This document shows, piece by piece, positions 16,709-25,994 of a stretch of DNA of 64,000 bases. The DNA lies in assembly GCF_003050935.1 (NCBI RefSeq), contig NZ_QAOX01000002.1:620001-684000 (forward strand), read 5' to 3'. The translations under genes and the position numbers were made by a program. The DNA is from Luteibacter sp. OK325. GTDB taxonomy: Bacteria > Pseudomonadota > Gammaproteobacteria > Xanthomonadales > Rhodanobacteraceae. Position 1 is the first letter of the stretch. Every line of letters begins with the position of its first letter. The notes under the pieces were generated by a model. It was not told where the DNA came from. It searched no databases and was given only the letters and a program-made list of their open reading frames with translations.

Positions 16709-19700
16709 GCCCGGCGACGCTGCAGCACGCGTTCGAAAGCAAGATAGATCACCGGCGTCGTGAACAACGTCAGCAACTGGCTCACCAACAGGCCCCAGAA
16801 GATGCCCACGCCCAGCGGATGACGCAGCTCCGCGCCCATGCCGCCGCCCAACATCAACGGCAACGCGCCGAGCATGGCGGCGAGCGTCGTCATGATGATG
16901 GGACGGAAGCGCAGCATGCAGGCCTGCACGATGGCATCACGCGGCGCGAGGCCCTGCTGCCGCTGCGCATCGATCGCGAAGTCGATCAGCATGATGGCGT
17001 TCTTCTGCACGATACCGATCAGCAGGATCACGCCGATGAGCGAGATCACGTCGAGCTCGAAGCCGCCGATCATCAGTGCCAGCAAGGCGCCGATGCCCGC
17101 CGAGGGCAGCGTCGACAGGATCGTCAACGGATGGATGTAGCTCTCGTAGAGCACGCCCAGCACGATATAAACGGTGATCAGCGTGGCCAGGATCAGCCAC
17201 GGCTGACCATCACGCGACGCCTGGAAGGCCTGCGACGAACCCTGCCAGCGCATCTGCATGCTGGCCGGCATCTTCAGGTCGCGCCATGCGGCATCCACGG
17301 ACTTTATCGCGCTATCCAACGCAACGCCTCGCGCCACGTTGAACGACACCGTCGCCGCCGGAAGCTGGTCGATACGGGTCACCACGAGGGGCCCCGTCCG
17401 TTCGCTGACCTGGGCGATGGACGACAGGGGAATCAAGGTGGACGACGGATCGCTCGCGTCCGCACCGGTAACACCCGTACCTGCCTGCGGCGCGAGATAG
17501 ATGCCGCCCATCGCACCGGAGGTGCCATCGGCGTTGGGGGCCGCTTCGAGGATCACCCGGCGCTGGCTGGCGAGGGTCAGCAGCGTGCTCACCTGGCGCT
17601 GGCCGAAGGCGTTGTAAAGCGCGTCGCCCACGGCGGCCGACGTGATGCCATAGCGGCTCGCGAGGTCGTGATCGACCTGGACGAACGCCTCAAGGCCCTT
17701 GTCATGCTGGTCGCTGGTCACGCCCGAAAGCTTGCCGATGTTCTGTAGCGGACCGACGATGCGCGGCAGCCACTGCGAAAGCAGCGCGGGGTCCGCATTC
17801 TCGACTGAGAACTGGTACTGCCCCGGGCTCACGCGATCGTCGATCGTCAGGTCGGGCACGGGCTGCATGTAAAGCGTGATGCCATCGACCTTGCTGGCTG
17901 CCTCGGCGAGCCGTTGCATGACCTTGGGCACGCGATTGCGGTGGCCGAGCGGTTTGAGATGGATGAGCAGGCGGCCGCTGTTGAGCGACAGCGCGCCGTC
18001 GCCGACACCGATGAAGGACGCCACGCTCTCGACCGCGGGATCCTTCAGGATCTCCGCCGTCAACGCCTGCTGGCGACTGGCCATCGCGGCGAAGGATACC
18101 GTCGGCGAGGCGACGGAAATGCCCTGGATGTCGCCGGAATCCTGCGTCGGGAACAGACCACGCGGGATCACGAGGTAAAGCACGACGGCAAGCGCCGCCA
18201 TCCCCGCCACCGTGACCAGGGTCGCGGTCTGGCGTGCCAGCACCCACTCGAGCCCCCGCGCATACTTCGCCAGCACGGTGTCGTGCCATTGCCGGCCCTT
18301 GCGGGCGACGCGTCCCTGCTGGGACGCTTCCGGCGTGCGCCGGAGCATGCGGGCGCACATCATCGGCGTGAGCGTCAACGACACCACGCAGGAAATCAGG
18401 ATCGCCACCGCCAGGGTGATCGCGAACTCGCGGAACAGCCGTCCGACCAGGCCGCCCATGAACAGCAGCGGGATCAACACCGCCAGCAGCGACAAGGTCA
18501 ACGACACCACGGTGAAGGCGATCTGACGTGAGCCCTTCAACGCCGCGGCGAAGGGATCCTCGCCTGCTTCCACATAACGGGCGATGTTCTCGATCATGAC
18601 GATCGCGTCGTCGACCATGAACCCGGTCGCCACGATCAGCGCCATCAACGTCAGGTTGTTGATCGAGAAGCCGGCCAGGTACATGACCGCGAACGTACCG
18701 ATCAGCGAGAGCGGTACCACCACGCCGGGGATGACAGTCGCCGTGCCGCTGCCCAGGAACAGATAGATCACGAACACGACGAGGACGATCGCGAAGATCA
18801 GTTCGAGCTGCGTGTCGCTCACGGCTGCACGCACGGTTTGAGTGCGGTCATTCAGGGTCGTGACATCGACCGCGGCCGGCAACGTCGTCTTCAGCTGTGG
18901 CAGCAGGTCGCGAATGCGGTCGACCACCTCCACCACGTTAGCGCCGGGCTGGCGACGAATCAGCAGGATGATCGCCGGGTCCTTGCCGGACCACGCGGCG
19001 AGGCGTGAATTCTCGGCACCATCGGCCACCTTCGCCACGTCACCCAGGCGAACCACGGCGCCGTCGCGGTGACCCACGGTCAGGCGCTCGAATTCGGCGG
19101 CGGTATCGATGGGGTTGCTGATAGCGATGTTCGAGGACCGGACCGGCCCCTCGAGGCTGCCCTTGGCCTGGTTCGAATTGGCGTCGTGGATGGCGCCGCG
19201 CAGGTCGTCCAGGGTCATGCCCTGCGCGCGGAGCTTCGACGGATCCGCCTGCACCACGATCGCCGGCTGCTGTCCGCCATCGAGGCTGACCAGGCCCACG
19301 CCGGTCACCTGGGAGAGCTTCGGCACCAGGCGCGTATCGGCCAGCTCACGGAGCACACGCAGCGACAGGGTCGGCGAGGTCAGGGCCAGCGTCATCACCG
19401 GCGCGTCTGCCGGATTCACCTTGCGATAGATCGGCGGCTGTGAGATGTCGGGCGGCAGCAGCGGCGCCGCGCCGTTGATCGCGGCCTGTACTTCCTGTTC
19501 GGCGACATCCAGCGGCAGCTCGAGGTTAAACCGTAGCGTGATCGTGGACGCACCGGCCGCACTCGTCGACGACATCTGGCTCAGACCGGGCATCTGCCCC
19601 ATCTGGCGCTCGAGCGGTCCGGTGACGGTCGATGCAACGACCTGGGGGCCGGCACCCGGATACGCGGTGACGACTTCGATCGTCGGGAAGTCGACTTCCG

Positions 19701-19812
19701 GCAAGGCCGAGAGCGGCAGGAACCGGTACGCGAAGAGCCCGACCAGCAGAATCGCGATGGCCAGCAGCGAGGTCGCAACCGGCCTCAGGATGAACAGGCG
19801 GGACGGGTTCAC
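16705..19812 (-). CDS. mdtB: RND multidrug efflux permease, MdtB-like
   Basis: A 1035-residue paralog of the downstream permease, starting MNPSRLFILRPVATSLLAIA. The TM4 motif GFMVDDAIVMIENIARYVE and the C-terminal GIVQKNAIMLIDFAIDAQ are intact, so both permeases look functional. It overlaps the fusion-protein stop by four bases (ATGA) and the next permease by four. In MdtABC systems MdtB and MdtC assemble in a 2:1 ratio and export bile salts and novobiocin-type compounds. Substrates here are unknown. Confidence 0.9.
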   Translation of the reverse strand: MNPSRLFILRPVATSLLAIAILLVGLFAYRFLPLSALPEVDFPTIEVVTAYPGAGPQVVASTVTGPLERQMGQMPGLSQMSSTSAAGASTITLRFNLELPLDVAEQEVQAAINGAAPLLPPDISQPPIYRKVNPADAPVMTLALTSPTLSLRVLRELADTRLVPKLSQVTGVGLVSLDGGQQPAIVVQADPSKLRAQGMTLDDLRGAIHDANSNQAKGSLEGPVRSSNIAISNPIDTAAEFERLTVGHRDGAVVRLGDVAKVADGAENSRLAAWSGKDPAIILLIRRQPGANVVEVVDRIRDLLPQLKTTLPAAVDVTTLNDRTQTVRAAVSDTQLELIFAIVLVVFVIYLFLGSGTATVIPGVVVPLSLIGTFAVMYLAGFSINNLTLMALIVATGFMVDDAIVMIENIARYVEAGEDPFAAALKGSRQIAFTVVSLTLSLLAVLIPLLFMGGLVGRLFREFAITLAVAILISCVVSLTLTPMMCARMLRRTPEASQQGRVARKGRQWHDTVLAKYARGLEWVLARQTATLVTVAGMAALAVVLYLVIPRGLFPTQDSGDIQGISVASPTVSFAAMASRQQALTAEILKDPAVESVASFIGVGDGALSLNSGRLLIHLKPLGHRNRVPKVMQRLAEAASKVDGITLYMQPVPDLTIDDRVSPGQYQFSVENADPALLSQWLPRIVGPLQNIGKLSGVTSDQHDKGLEAFVQVDHDLASRYGITSAAVGDALYNAFGQRQVSTLLTLASQRRVILEAAPNADGTSGAMGGIYLAPQAGTGVTGADASDPSSTLIPLSSIAQVSERTGPLVVTRIDQLPAATVSFNVARGVALDSAIKSVDAAWRDLKMPASMQMRWQGSSQAFQASRDGQPWLILATLITVYIVLGVLYESYIHPLTILSTLPSAGIGALLALMIGGFELDVISLIGVILLIGIVQKNAIMLIDFAIDAQRQQGLAPRDAIVQACMLRFRPIIMTTLAAMLGALPLMLGGGMGAELRHPLGVGIFWGLLVSQLLTLFTTPVIYLAFERVLQRRRA

Positions 19813-20966
19813 GGGTTATGGCATTCCGGAGCACTCGCAGCGGACGCCGGTGCGGGCGTGGCACTCGCCGTAGCGGTGACCGACGTGCCGGAACGGAGCC
19901 TGTCCGCCCCCTCGACGACAACCTTCGCGCCGGGTGCGATCCCGGAGGCGATGACGGCCGTGGTCGTATCGCCCGGGCCCAGCTTGACCGGCACGACGGC
20001 AGCGGTCTTGTCGTCGTTGATCACATAGACAAACGGGCCCTGGGCGCCCTGCTGGATCGCCGCGGCCGGCACCAGTATCGCCTGCGGCAACACCTGGACA
20101 GGCAGCTTCGCGGTGACGAACTGGTTGGGCAGGAGCTCGTTGTTGGCATTGGCGAACTCGGCTTCGAACTTCACCGTGCCCGTCGCCGGATCGACCTCGT
20201 TGTTCGCCGCGCGCAGGCGCCCGGTGGCGAGCACGTCATCGGGGCTGTCGCCATAGGCATCGACCGGAATGCAGGTACCGGAGTTGAGACGCTGCAGCAC
20301 ACGCGGGACCACGTTCACCGGCACCGAGAAGATCACCTTGCTCGGCTGCGACTGGGTGACCACCACGATGCCACGCGCGTCGGACGGGCCGACCAGGTTG
20401 CCCGGATCCACGCGGCGCAAGCCCACCGTGCCATTGATCGGCGAGGTGATGCGAGCGTTCGCGACCTGCAGGTTGGCCGTACCGATACGGCCCTGCTCTG
20501 ACTTCACTTCAGCGGCGTACTGCGCGACCAGCGACTTCTGGTCGGCCAGACGCTGGGCCGAGATGGAATCCTGGGTGGACAGCACCTGGAAGTGCTTGAG
20601 GGTTTCCTGCGCGTTCGCAAGCTTGGCCTGGCTGCTCGCCAGATCGCCGGTGGCGAGCTGAAGCTGTGCCTGGGATGCGCGCGGGTCGATCTCTGCAAGC
20701 AGATCGCCCTGCTTCACCGTCTGGCCACCGCTGAAGGCGATGCTCTTGAGCACGCCATCCACCTGGCTACGCACCAGGACGCTGTTGGACGGCGTCACGG
20801 TACCCGGCTGCGAACGGTAGACGACAAAGCTGCCTTGCCGGGCGGTGGCGACCACCACCGGCACGCTCTGGTCGGCGTCCGAGGCACCCTTCTTCGAACA
20901 GGCGACACCGGCGAGCGCGACGACGCCGAGGAGTATCGGTCCCAACCGGGAAAATGGGATGGTCAT
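19809..20966 (-). CDS. mdtA: RND periplasmic membrane-fusion protein, MdtA-like lipoprotein
   Basis: A 385-residue adaptor. The N-terminus has a hydrophobic stretch ending in a lipobox (LAGVACSK, Cys about residue 23), then the barrel-sandwich start VVVATARQGSFVVYRSQPG. The coiled-coil hairpin lies around residues 100-150 (SSQAKLANAQETLKHFQ), and the matching lipoyl half is ARITSPINGTVGLRRVDPG. The C-terminus ends in an Ala/Pro-rich tail. Its ATG overlaps the stop of the upstream GNAT-fold gene by one base (TGATG), so the pump is co-translated with that enzyme. It links the permeases to the NodT channel. Confidence 0.9.
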   Translation of the reverse strand: MTIPFSRLGPILLGVVALAGVACSKKGASDADQSVPVVVATARQGSFVVYRSQPGTVTPSNSVLVRSQVDGVLKSIAFSGGQTVKQGDLLAEIDPRASQAQLQLATGDLASSQAKLANAQETLKHFQVLSTQDSISAQRLADQKSLVAQYAAEVKSEQGRIGTANLQVANARITSPINGTVGLRRVDPGNLVGPSDARGIVVVTQSQPSKVIFSVPVNVVPRVLQRLNSGTCIPVDAYGDSPDDVLATGRLRAANNEVDPATGTVKFEAEFANANNELLPNQFVTAKLPVQVLPQAILVPAAAIQQGAQGPFVYVINDDKTAAVVPVKLGPGDTTTAVIASGIAPGAKVVVEGADRLRSGTSVTATASATPAPASAASAPECHNP

Positions 20967-22105
20967 CAGAGCTCCTTCTCGTACACGCGGTAACGCTTGT
21001 AGTCGCGGCCGCCGATCGCTTCGATGATGTTACGCATGCCGTCGTTGTCTTCGAGGATCCACGACAGCTCCACTTCTTTCACACCGCGCGCGACGAGATG
21101 GTGACGCACGGCGTCGATGACCAGGAAAGCCAGGCCGGGGCCGAGCGGGGTGTTGTGGAAGCTTTTACGCACGCCCATCAGCGGCACGCGCGACGACTTC
21201 GGGAACTTCACCTTGAGGTTCCAGAGCAGCTTCACCCAGTTGAACGGCGCCAGCTTGCCGCCGAAATCCTTGATGACTTCGTTGACGTTCGGCAGTGCGA
21301 CGATGAAGGCTGCGGGCACGCCATCGACTTCGGCAATCTGGATAAGCTCCGAGGCGATGAGCACCTTCAGGGTATGGCCCAGATCCTTGAACTCGGCCTC
21401 GGTGAAGGGCACGAAACCCCAGTTGTCCGACCAGGCGTCATTGAAGATATCGCGCAGCACGGCGAGTTCTTCATCGAACCGTTTACGGTCGAGCGGACGC
21501 ACCGTGATGCTCTGCTTGGACTTGCCGAGCAGGCGCTTCATCACCTTGGGCGCAGGGAAGTTCGGCTCGACCACATAGGCCAGCATGTCCTTGGCCTTGT
21601 GGTAGCCAGCCTGCTCGATATGCGTGCCGTAGTACGGCTTGCTGTGCCCCATCATAAAGTAGGGCGACGTATCGAAGCCGTCCACCAGCAGGCCGACTTC
21701 ATCATTGATCGAAAGGCTGAGCGGGCCGCGCACGCGCTTGATGCCCTCGCTGCGCAGCCACTCTTCGGCCACGCCCATCAGTGCGGCGAACGTCTCTGGA
21801 TTGTCCTCGGCATCGAGCATGCCGAAGAAACCCGCGTCATCTTTATGCAATTCGAGGTGCAGGGAATCGATCTGTGCGCTAATCCTTCCAACCAGCTTAG
21901 TTCCACGATATGCAAGCCAGGCCTTCCAGCGCGCATGCTCGAACCAGGGATTGGTCTTCGCCCCAAGATGCAGGCGCCGTTCCAGGTGCAGCGGCGGGAT
22001 CCAGGCCGGGTCGGAACCCAGGATAGCGTGAGGTAGCTCGATGAACCGACCGAGGTCCGCCTTGCTGTCAAGCGGGACAATACGCAGCGAAGCGGGTGTG
22101 CTCAC
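20966..22105 (-). CDS. bcerS: GNAT-fold N-acyltransferase; candidate bacterial ceramide synthase
   Basis: A 379-residue soluble protein starting at GTG 22105. Conserved blocks are DPAWIPPLHLERRLHLG, NPWFEHARWKAWLAYRG, GRISAQIDSLH, GFFGMLDAEDNPETF, and GPLSLSINDEVGLLVDGFD followed by YFMMGHSKPYYG. These mark a family often annotated as GNAT acetyltransferase or even dATP pyrophosphohydrolase. To my memory the bacterial ceramide synthase of Caulobacter belongs to it, which would make this the N-acylation step completing the SPT pathway at 4.8-9 kb. It is the first gene of an operon continuing into the RND pump. The family match is clear; the ceramide-synthase role is inference from pathway completeness. 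Confidence 0.55.
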   Translation of the reverse strand: MSTPASLRIVPLDSKADLGRFIELPHAILGSDPAWIPPLHLERRLHLGAKTNPWFEHARWKAWLAYRGTKLVGRISAQIDSLHLELHKDDAGFFGMLDAEDNPETFAALMGVAEEWLRSEGIKRVRGPLSLSINDEVGLLVDGFDTSPYFMMGHSKPYYGTHIEQAGYHKAKDMLAYVVEPNFPAPKVMKRLLGKSKQSITVRPLDRKRFDEELAVLRDIFNDAWSDNWGFVPFTEAEFKDLGHTLKVLIASELIQIAEVDGVPAAFIVALPNVNEVIKDFGGKLAPFNWVKLLWNLKVKFPKSSRVPLMGVRKSFHNTPLGPGLAFLVIDAVRHHLVARGVKEVELSWILEDNDGMRNIIEAIGGRDYKRYRVYEKEL

Positions 22106-22124
22106 TATGGGATTCCGGTGATCA

Positions 22125-22157
22125 AACAGAATAAAGCCCGCGCCAGACGGGCGCGGC
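22125..22157 (-). terminator. Candidate terminator between the AIM24 gene and the acyltransferase operon
   Basis: On the minus strand CCGCGCC-CGTCT-GGCGCGG (22156-22138) forms a 7-bp GC stem, followed by GCTTTATTCTGTTT. It lies about 120 bp beyond the AIM24 stop and just ahead of the acyltransferase start, so it can end AIM24 transcription and insulate the next operon. Confidence 0.5.
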
Positions 22158-22279
22158 TACTTCATCGTCGCCAGGCGTGAAAGCCATTGGCGAATTTTCT
22201 GAATGACATTTTAGGCCTGCCGGCATCCATTTGAATACCCTGCGACCTCGTCACAGAACCCTTGCGATGGGGGCATAGG

Positions 22280-23047
22280 TCACTTGTCGTCACGACTCAT
22301 GAGGGATCCCACGATGCCGCCGAGCAGTGCACCACCCACGCCAGCGCGGCCCCGGCCACCCTCGCTCGGCATGTACTCGGCAATCTGGTGCGCCAGCCGC
22401 GAAATGGGCAGTGTCTGCAGCCAGATCTTCCCGGGGCCGGTAAGCGCCGCCAGGAAGATGCCGTCACCGCCGAAGAGCGCGTTCCTGATCCCGGGAACGG
22501 TCGTGATCGTAAAGCTCACCGAGCCCTCGAATGCGCCCACGTGACCCGGGTGAACCCGCAAGGTTTCGCCGGGCGCCAGCTGCTTCTCGATCAGCTCGCC
22601 AGAGAGTTCCAGCCACGCCGTACCCGTGCCGCCGATCTTCTGCAGCGTGAACCCACTACCACCGAAGACGCCGGCACCCAGTGACCGCTGGAAACCCACG
22701 CCGATGGTGACCTGGGGCGTGGCGCAAAGGAATCCATGCCGATGGACGAGGTATTCCTTACCCGGGCTCAGCGTGACCGGCACGATGTGGCCCGGCACCT
22801 TGGTCGCAAACGCCACTTCGCCGGAGGTCCGTACGGCCTTGTACTCGGTCATGAACAGCGTGCCGCCACCGATGACGCGCTTGAACGTCCCCAGGAAGCC
22901 ACCACCACCACCCATCTGGGTGTGCGTGGTCATCTGGATCGACGAGCTCATCCACGACAGCTCGCCACTCTCGGCGAAGACGCTGTCATTCGGATCGAGC
23001 TGGACTTCCAACACGGGCATGACCGTGCCCTGGATACGGGTTTGCAT
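22280..23047 (-). CDS. AIM24 / TIGR00266 family protein
   Basis: A 255-residue protein from the ATG at 23047, which has AGGGGGAAA just upstream. The all-beta, double-psi-like AIM24 repeat structure is seen in segments such as LEVQLDPNDSVFAESGELSW, GGGGGFLGTFKRVIGGGTLF and GPGKIWLQTLPISRLA. The C-terminus is glycine-rich (GVGGALLGGIVGSLMSRDDK), typical of bacterial members. The bacterial family has no firmly established function; the yeast namesake is mitochondrial. There is no signal peptide. It is monocistronic or linked to the SDR gene 67 bp upstream. Confidence 0.85.
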   Translation of the reverse strand: MQTRIQGTVMPVLEVQLDPNDSVFAESGELSWMSSSIQMTTHTQMGGGGGFLGTFKRVIGGGTLFMTEYKAVRTSGEVAFATKVPGHIVPVTLSPGKEYLVHRHGFLCATPQVTIGVGFQRSLGAGVFGGSGFTLQKIGGTGTAWLELSGELIEKQLAPGETLRVHPGHVGAFEGSVSFTITTVPGIRNALFGGDGIFLAALTGPGKIWLQTLPISRLAHQIAEYMPSEGGRGRAGVGGALLGGIVGSLMSRDDK

Positions 23048-23114
23048 GTGGTGTTTCCCCCTGAGGATGGCCGCGAAGTGCGCGCGGTGAGTCTTGCTCA
23101 GGGGGTGCGTTAGT

Positions 23115-24011
23115 TCAAGCGACGATCGAGTAGTCCATCTGCTTGAGGTCATCGATCAGGCCTGGACCTGTCGGGTTCCAGCCAAGGTGTTCCCGCGTCC
23201 AGGTGCTCGACGCCGGCATGTCCAGCCCGGCGAACATACCGAACCAGCCGAAGTGCCCGGCCGCTTCATCCTGGGACAAGGAAACCAGCGGCAGGCCCAG
23301 GCCGGCAGCCACTACCTCCGCGATCTCGCGTGCGGAGACACCCTCTTCGGCCACCGCGTTATAGCGCGCGCCAGCTTCGCCTTTGTCGAGAGCAAGTTGA
23401 TAGAGCTTCGCGACGTCGAGCACATGCGCCGCGGGCCAACGATTCTTGCCTTCACCCACGTAGGCTACTTTTCCCTTGGCTCGCGAAATATCGATGAACG
23501 GTGAAATAAGTCCCTGCTTCACCGGATCGTGCACCTGCGGCAGGCGCACCACGGAGACATTGACTCCTGATTCCAGCAAGGCCTTGCCAGTGACCTCGGA
23601 AATGGTCCGCGGGTTGGGATGGTCGGCATTGAAGACATCTTCCCTCGCGACATCGCCGGACCGGTTGCCGCCCATGCCTGTACCGGAGGTGATGAGCAGC
23701 GGTCGATCGGAACCCTTGAACACCGAACCCAATGCCTCGATGACGCGCCTGTCCTTCTCGCAGTTGGCGGCGAAGTTGGCAAAGTCATGGTCGAAGGCCG
23801 TGTGGATCACGGCATCCGCTTTGGCCGCACCCGCACGAATACTGTCGAGGTCTTCCAGCGTGGCGCGATGCACCTCGGCGCCGGCCGCGTTGAGCGATCG
23901 CTCGCCGGCTTCGGAACGGGTCATGCCGATCACATGGTGACCGGCAGCAAGAAGTTCGGGAACGATGCGGCTGCCGATGAACCCGGTCGCACCAGTAAGG
24001 AATACGCGCAT
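23115..24011 (-). CDS. Atypical extended SDR family NAD(P)-dependent oxidoreductase
   Basis: A 298-residue Rossmann protein with TGATGFIG near residues 6-13 and an NmrA-like N-terminal layout (ELLAAGHHVIGMTRSEAGE, AKADAVIHTAFDH). A Ser-containing strand LLITSGTGMGG replaces the usual SxxxYxxxK region and I see no clear YxxxK, so it may be a binding or atypical reductase. The ATG has GGAGAT upstream. The C-terminus (LGWNPTGPGLIDDLKQMDYS) is like the epimerase family ends. The substrate is unknown. Confidence 0.8.
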   Translation of the reverse strand: MRVFLTGATGFIGSRIVPELLAAGHHVIGMTRSEAGERSLNAAGAEVHRATLEDLDSIRAGAAKADAVIHTAFDHDFANFAANCEKDRRVIEALGSVFKGSDRPLLITSGTGMGGNRSGDVAREDVFNADHPNPRTISEVTGKALLESGVNVSVVRLPQVHDPVKQGLISPFIDISRAKGKVAYVGEGKNRWPAAHVLDVAKLYQLALDKGEAGARYNAVAEEGVSAREIAEVVAAGLGLPLVSLSQDEAAGHFGWFGMFAGLDMPASSTWTREHLGWNPTGPGLIDDLKQMDYSIVA

Positions 24012-24103
24012 GAAGCCATCTCCGTGTTGTCTGGAGACTGTTATCGCGTCAAAGGTATTCCCGTAAAAGTAGGGGCTTTATCATGGTATGGCGACTAACA
24101 GGA

Positions 24104-24769
24104 TCAAGGCTTCGTCGCGTCAATCCTGCCTTCGGTCAGTGACCACCGGGTGCGCACCTTTCCAGCGCCATCGAACAGCCTCAACTCGCCACCCTTCCCT
24201 CGCGCGGTCAGCTCCAACAGGCTGCGGTCACCCACGGATACGTCGGGATTCTCGAGCACGAAGGTGGCCGAACGGTCTTTGTCGTCCACGTACATGCCGA
24301 TGGCATCGCGCTCCGGGTAATCGAACGCGATGGCGCCCCGGCCATTGCTGAGCCATGCCATGCCGCCACGCTCGTTGCCGTCGAGATCATGGATGGTGAC
24401 GCCGACGGAGTCGCCGATGCGGTGGAACTGGGCGGGCACCTTACCCTTGATCTGCGGAGTCATGGCCTGGCCAACCGTCAGGCGGTCGTGACCCTGCTCG
24501 TCAAGAAAGAGCATCGCCATCGAGCGCTCGTCGTGTCGGATGCGACCTGGTACGTCCGGAAAGGGCGCACCGATGAGAATGCGTGGATGACCGTTGGCGT
24601 CGTCGATGACGAGACCTTTAGCGTGGATCACGCCGGGCTGGGTCGCGTCAGGTCCCGCGACTGCGAATGTGGTCCCCAGCGCCATACAAAGAGTCGCAAG
24701 CACACCGCAAATGACTGTGAGCTTCGTATTCCGGGCTTCGAGCCGCGCCAGCCGGGCCTCGATATCCAT
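24104..24769 (-). CDS. Membrane-anchored protein of unknown function with N-terminal coiled coil
   Basis: A 221-residue protein from the ATG at 24769, which follows CAGGAGACGAC. The first residues (MDIEARLARLEARNTKLTV) form a short coiled coil. One TM segment or uncleaved signal anchor follows (ICGVLATLCMALGTTFAVAG). The rest is a periplasmic beta-rich domain with repeated strands such as VIDDANGHPRILIGAPFP, RSMAMLFLDEQGHDRLTVG, GVTIHDLDGNERGGMAWLSN and RGKGGELRLFDGAGKVRTRW. The regular spacing of D-x-x-G-x-x-R turns suggests an internal repeat. I do not recognise the family. It is divergent from the flavin monooxygenase gene. Confidence 0.75.
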   Translation of the reverse strand: MDIEARLARLEARNTKLTVICGVLATLCMALGTTFAVAGPDATQPGVIHAKGLVIDDANGHPRILIGAPFPDVPGRIRHDERSMAMLFLDEQGHDRLTVGQAMTPQIKGKVPAQFHRIGDSVGVTIHDLDGNERGGMAWLSNGRGAIAFDYPERDAIGMYVDDKDRSATFVLENPDVSVGDRSLLELTARGKGGELRLFDGAGKVRTRWSLTEGRIDATKP

Positions 24770-24906
24770 GTCGTCTCCTGATGGTCGGCGCGACAATGCG
24801 CCGATAGTCAGGATGCCTCTTGTGCGTAAGAGGTTTAGATGACCTGGCCTCAGCAGCAGGAACTGCGACGCGCATCCCACTTGCAGATCGCCGTATCATC
24901 GTCCGC

Positions 24907-25923
24907 ATGAAACGCATCGGCTTCCTCTCCTTCGGTCACTGGACCGACTCACCGCACTCCGCGACCCGCACCGCACGCGACGTGCTCCAACAATCCATCG
25001 ACCTCGCCGTCGCGGCAGAGCAGATCGGCGCGGACGGCGCGTTCTTCCGCGTCCATCATTTTGCCAATCAGCTCGCATCGCCGTTCCCGCTGCTGTCGGC
25101 CATCGGTGCGCGAACCAGCAAAATCGAGATCGGCACCGGCGTCATCGACATGCGCTACGAGAACCCGCATTACATGCTGGAAACCGCGGGGGCTGCCGAC
25201 CTCATCAGTGGTGGTCGCCTGCAGCTCGGTATCAGTCGTGGCTCCCCCGAGCAGGTCATCGAGGGGTGGCGTCACTTTGGGTACGCGCCCGCCGAAGGCG
25301 AAACCGACGCCGACATGGGCCGCCGGCATGCCGAGGTCTTCCTGCAGTTGCTTGAGGGCAAGGGTTTCGCTGCGCCCAATCCCCGTCCCATGTTTCCCAA
25401 TCAACCAGGCCTTCTCCGCCTCGAGCCCCATGCACCGGGCCTGCGCGAGCGCATCTGGTGGGGTTCGGCGTCCAACGCCACCGCCGTGTGGGCGGCCAAC
25501 ATGGGCATGAACCTGCAGAGTTCGACGCTCAAGGCCAATGAGACCAACGAGCCGCTCAGCGTTCAGCAGGCCCGGCAGATCCGCCTTTATCGCGACACCT
25601 GGGCTAACGCCGGGCACGGTCGGGAGCCACGTGTGTCGGTCCTCCGCTCCATCTTCCCCCTGATGAACGACATGGATCACGCTTACTTCGGGCGTAGCAA
25701 ATCCACCGACCAGATCGGCTTCATCGACAACATGGAGGCCGTGTTTGGCCGCACCTATGCGGCGGTTCCCGAGGTTCTGGTGTCGGAACTGGCCGCCGAC
25801 GAGGCGATCGCCGAGGCGGACACGCTTCTTCTGGCCGTACCCAACCAACTGGGCGTGGATTACAACGTCCACCTGATCGAGTCGATTCTTACCCAGGTGG
25901 CGCCAGCACTGGGCTGGCGCTGA
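24907..25923 (+). CDS. LLM-class flavin-dependent oxidoreductase (luciferase-like)
   Basis: A 338-residue TIM-barrel monooxygenase from the ATG at 24907. Recognisable segments are GFLSFGHWTDSP, AAEQIGADGAFFRVHHFANQ, TSKIEIGTGVIDMRYENPHY, and the phosphate/FMN-binding LISGGRLQLGISRGSPEQVI, together with AELLV-type C-terminal helices. Such enzymes use reduced FMN or F420 to oxidise varied small molecules; the substrate cannot be predicted. No flavin reductase is adjacent. It stands alone between divergent and convergent neighbours. Confidence 0.85.
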   Translation: MKRIGFLSFGHWTDSPHSATRTARDVLQQSIDLAVAAEQIGADGAFFRVHHFANQLASPFPLLSAIGARTSKIEIGTGVIDMRYENPHYMLETAGAADLISGGRLQLGISRGSPEQVIEGWRHFGYAPAEGETDADMGRRHAEVFLQLLEGKGFAAPNPRPMFPNQPGLLRLEPHAPGLRERIWWGSASNATAVWAANMGMNLQSSTLKANETNEPLSVQQARQIRLYRDTWANAGHGREPRVSVLRSIFPLMNDMDHAYFGRSKSTDQIGFIDNMEAVFGRTYAAVPEVLVSELAADEAIAEADTLLLAVPNQLGVDYNVHLIESILTQVAPALGWR

Positions 25924-25994
25924 TCGGTTCGCCCTATCGGGGCGATAGTAATTAACGATTGGATAACGTTTCTGTTGCAGCGCATCATTCGCGC

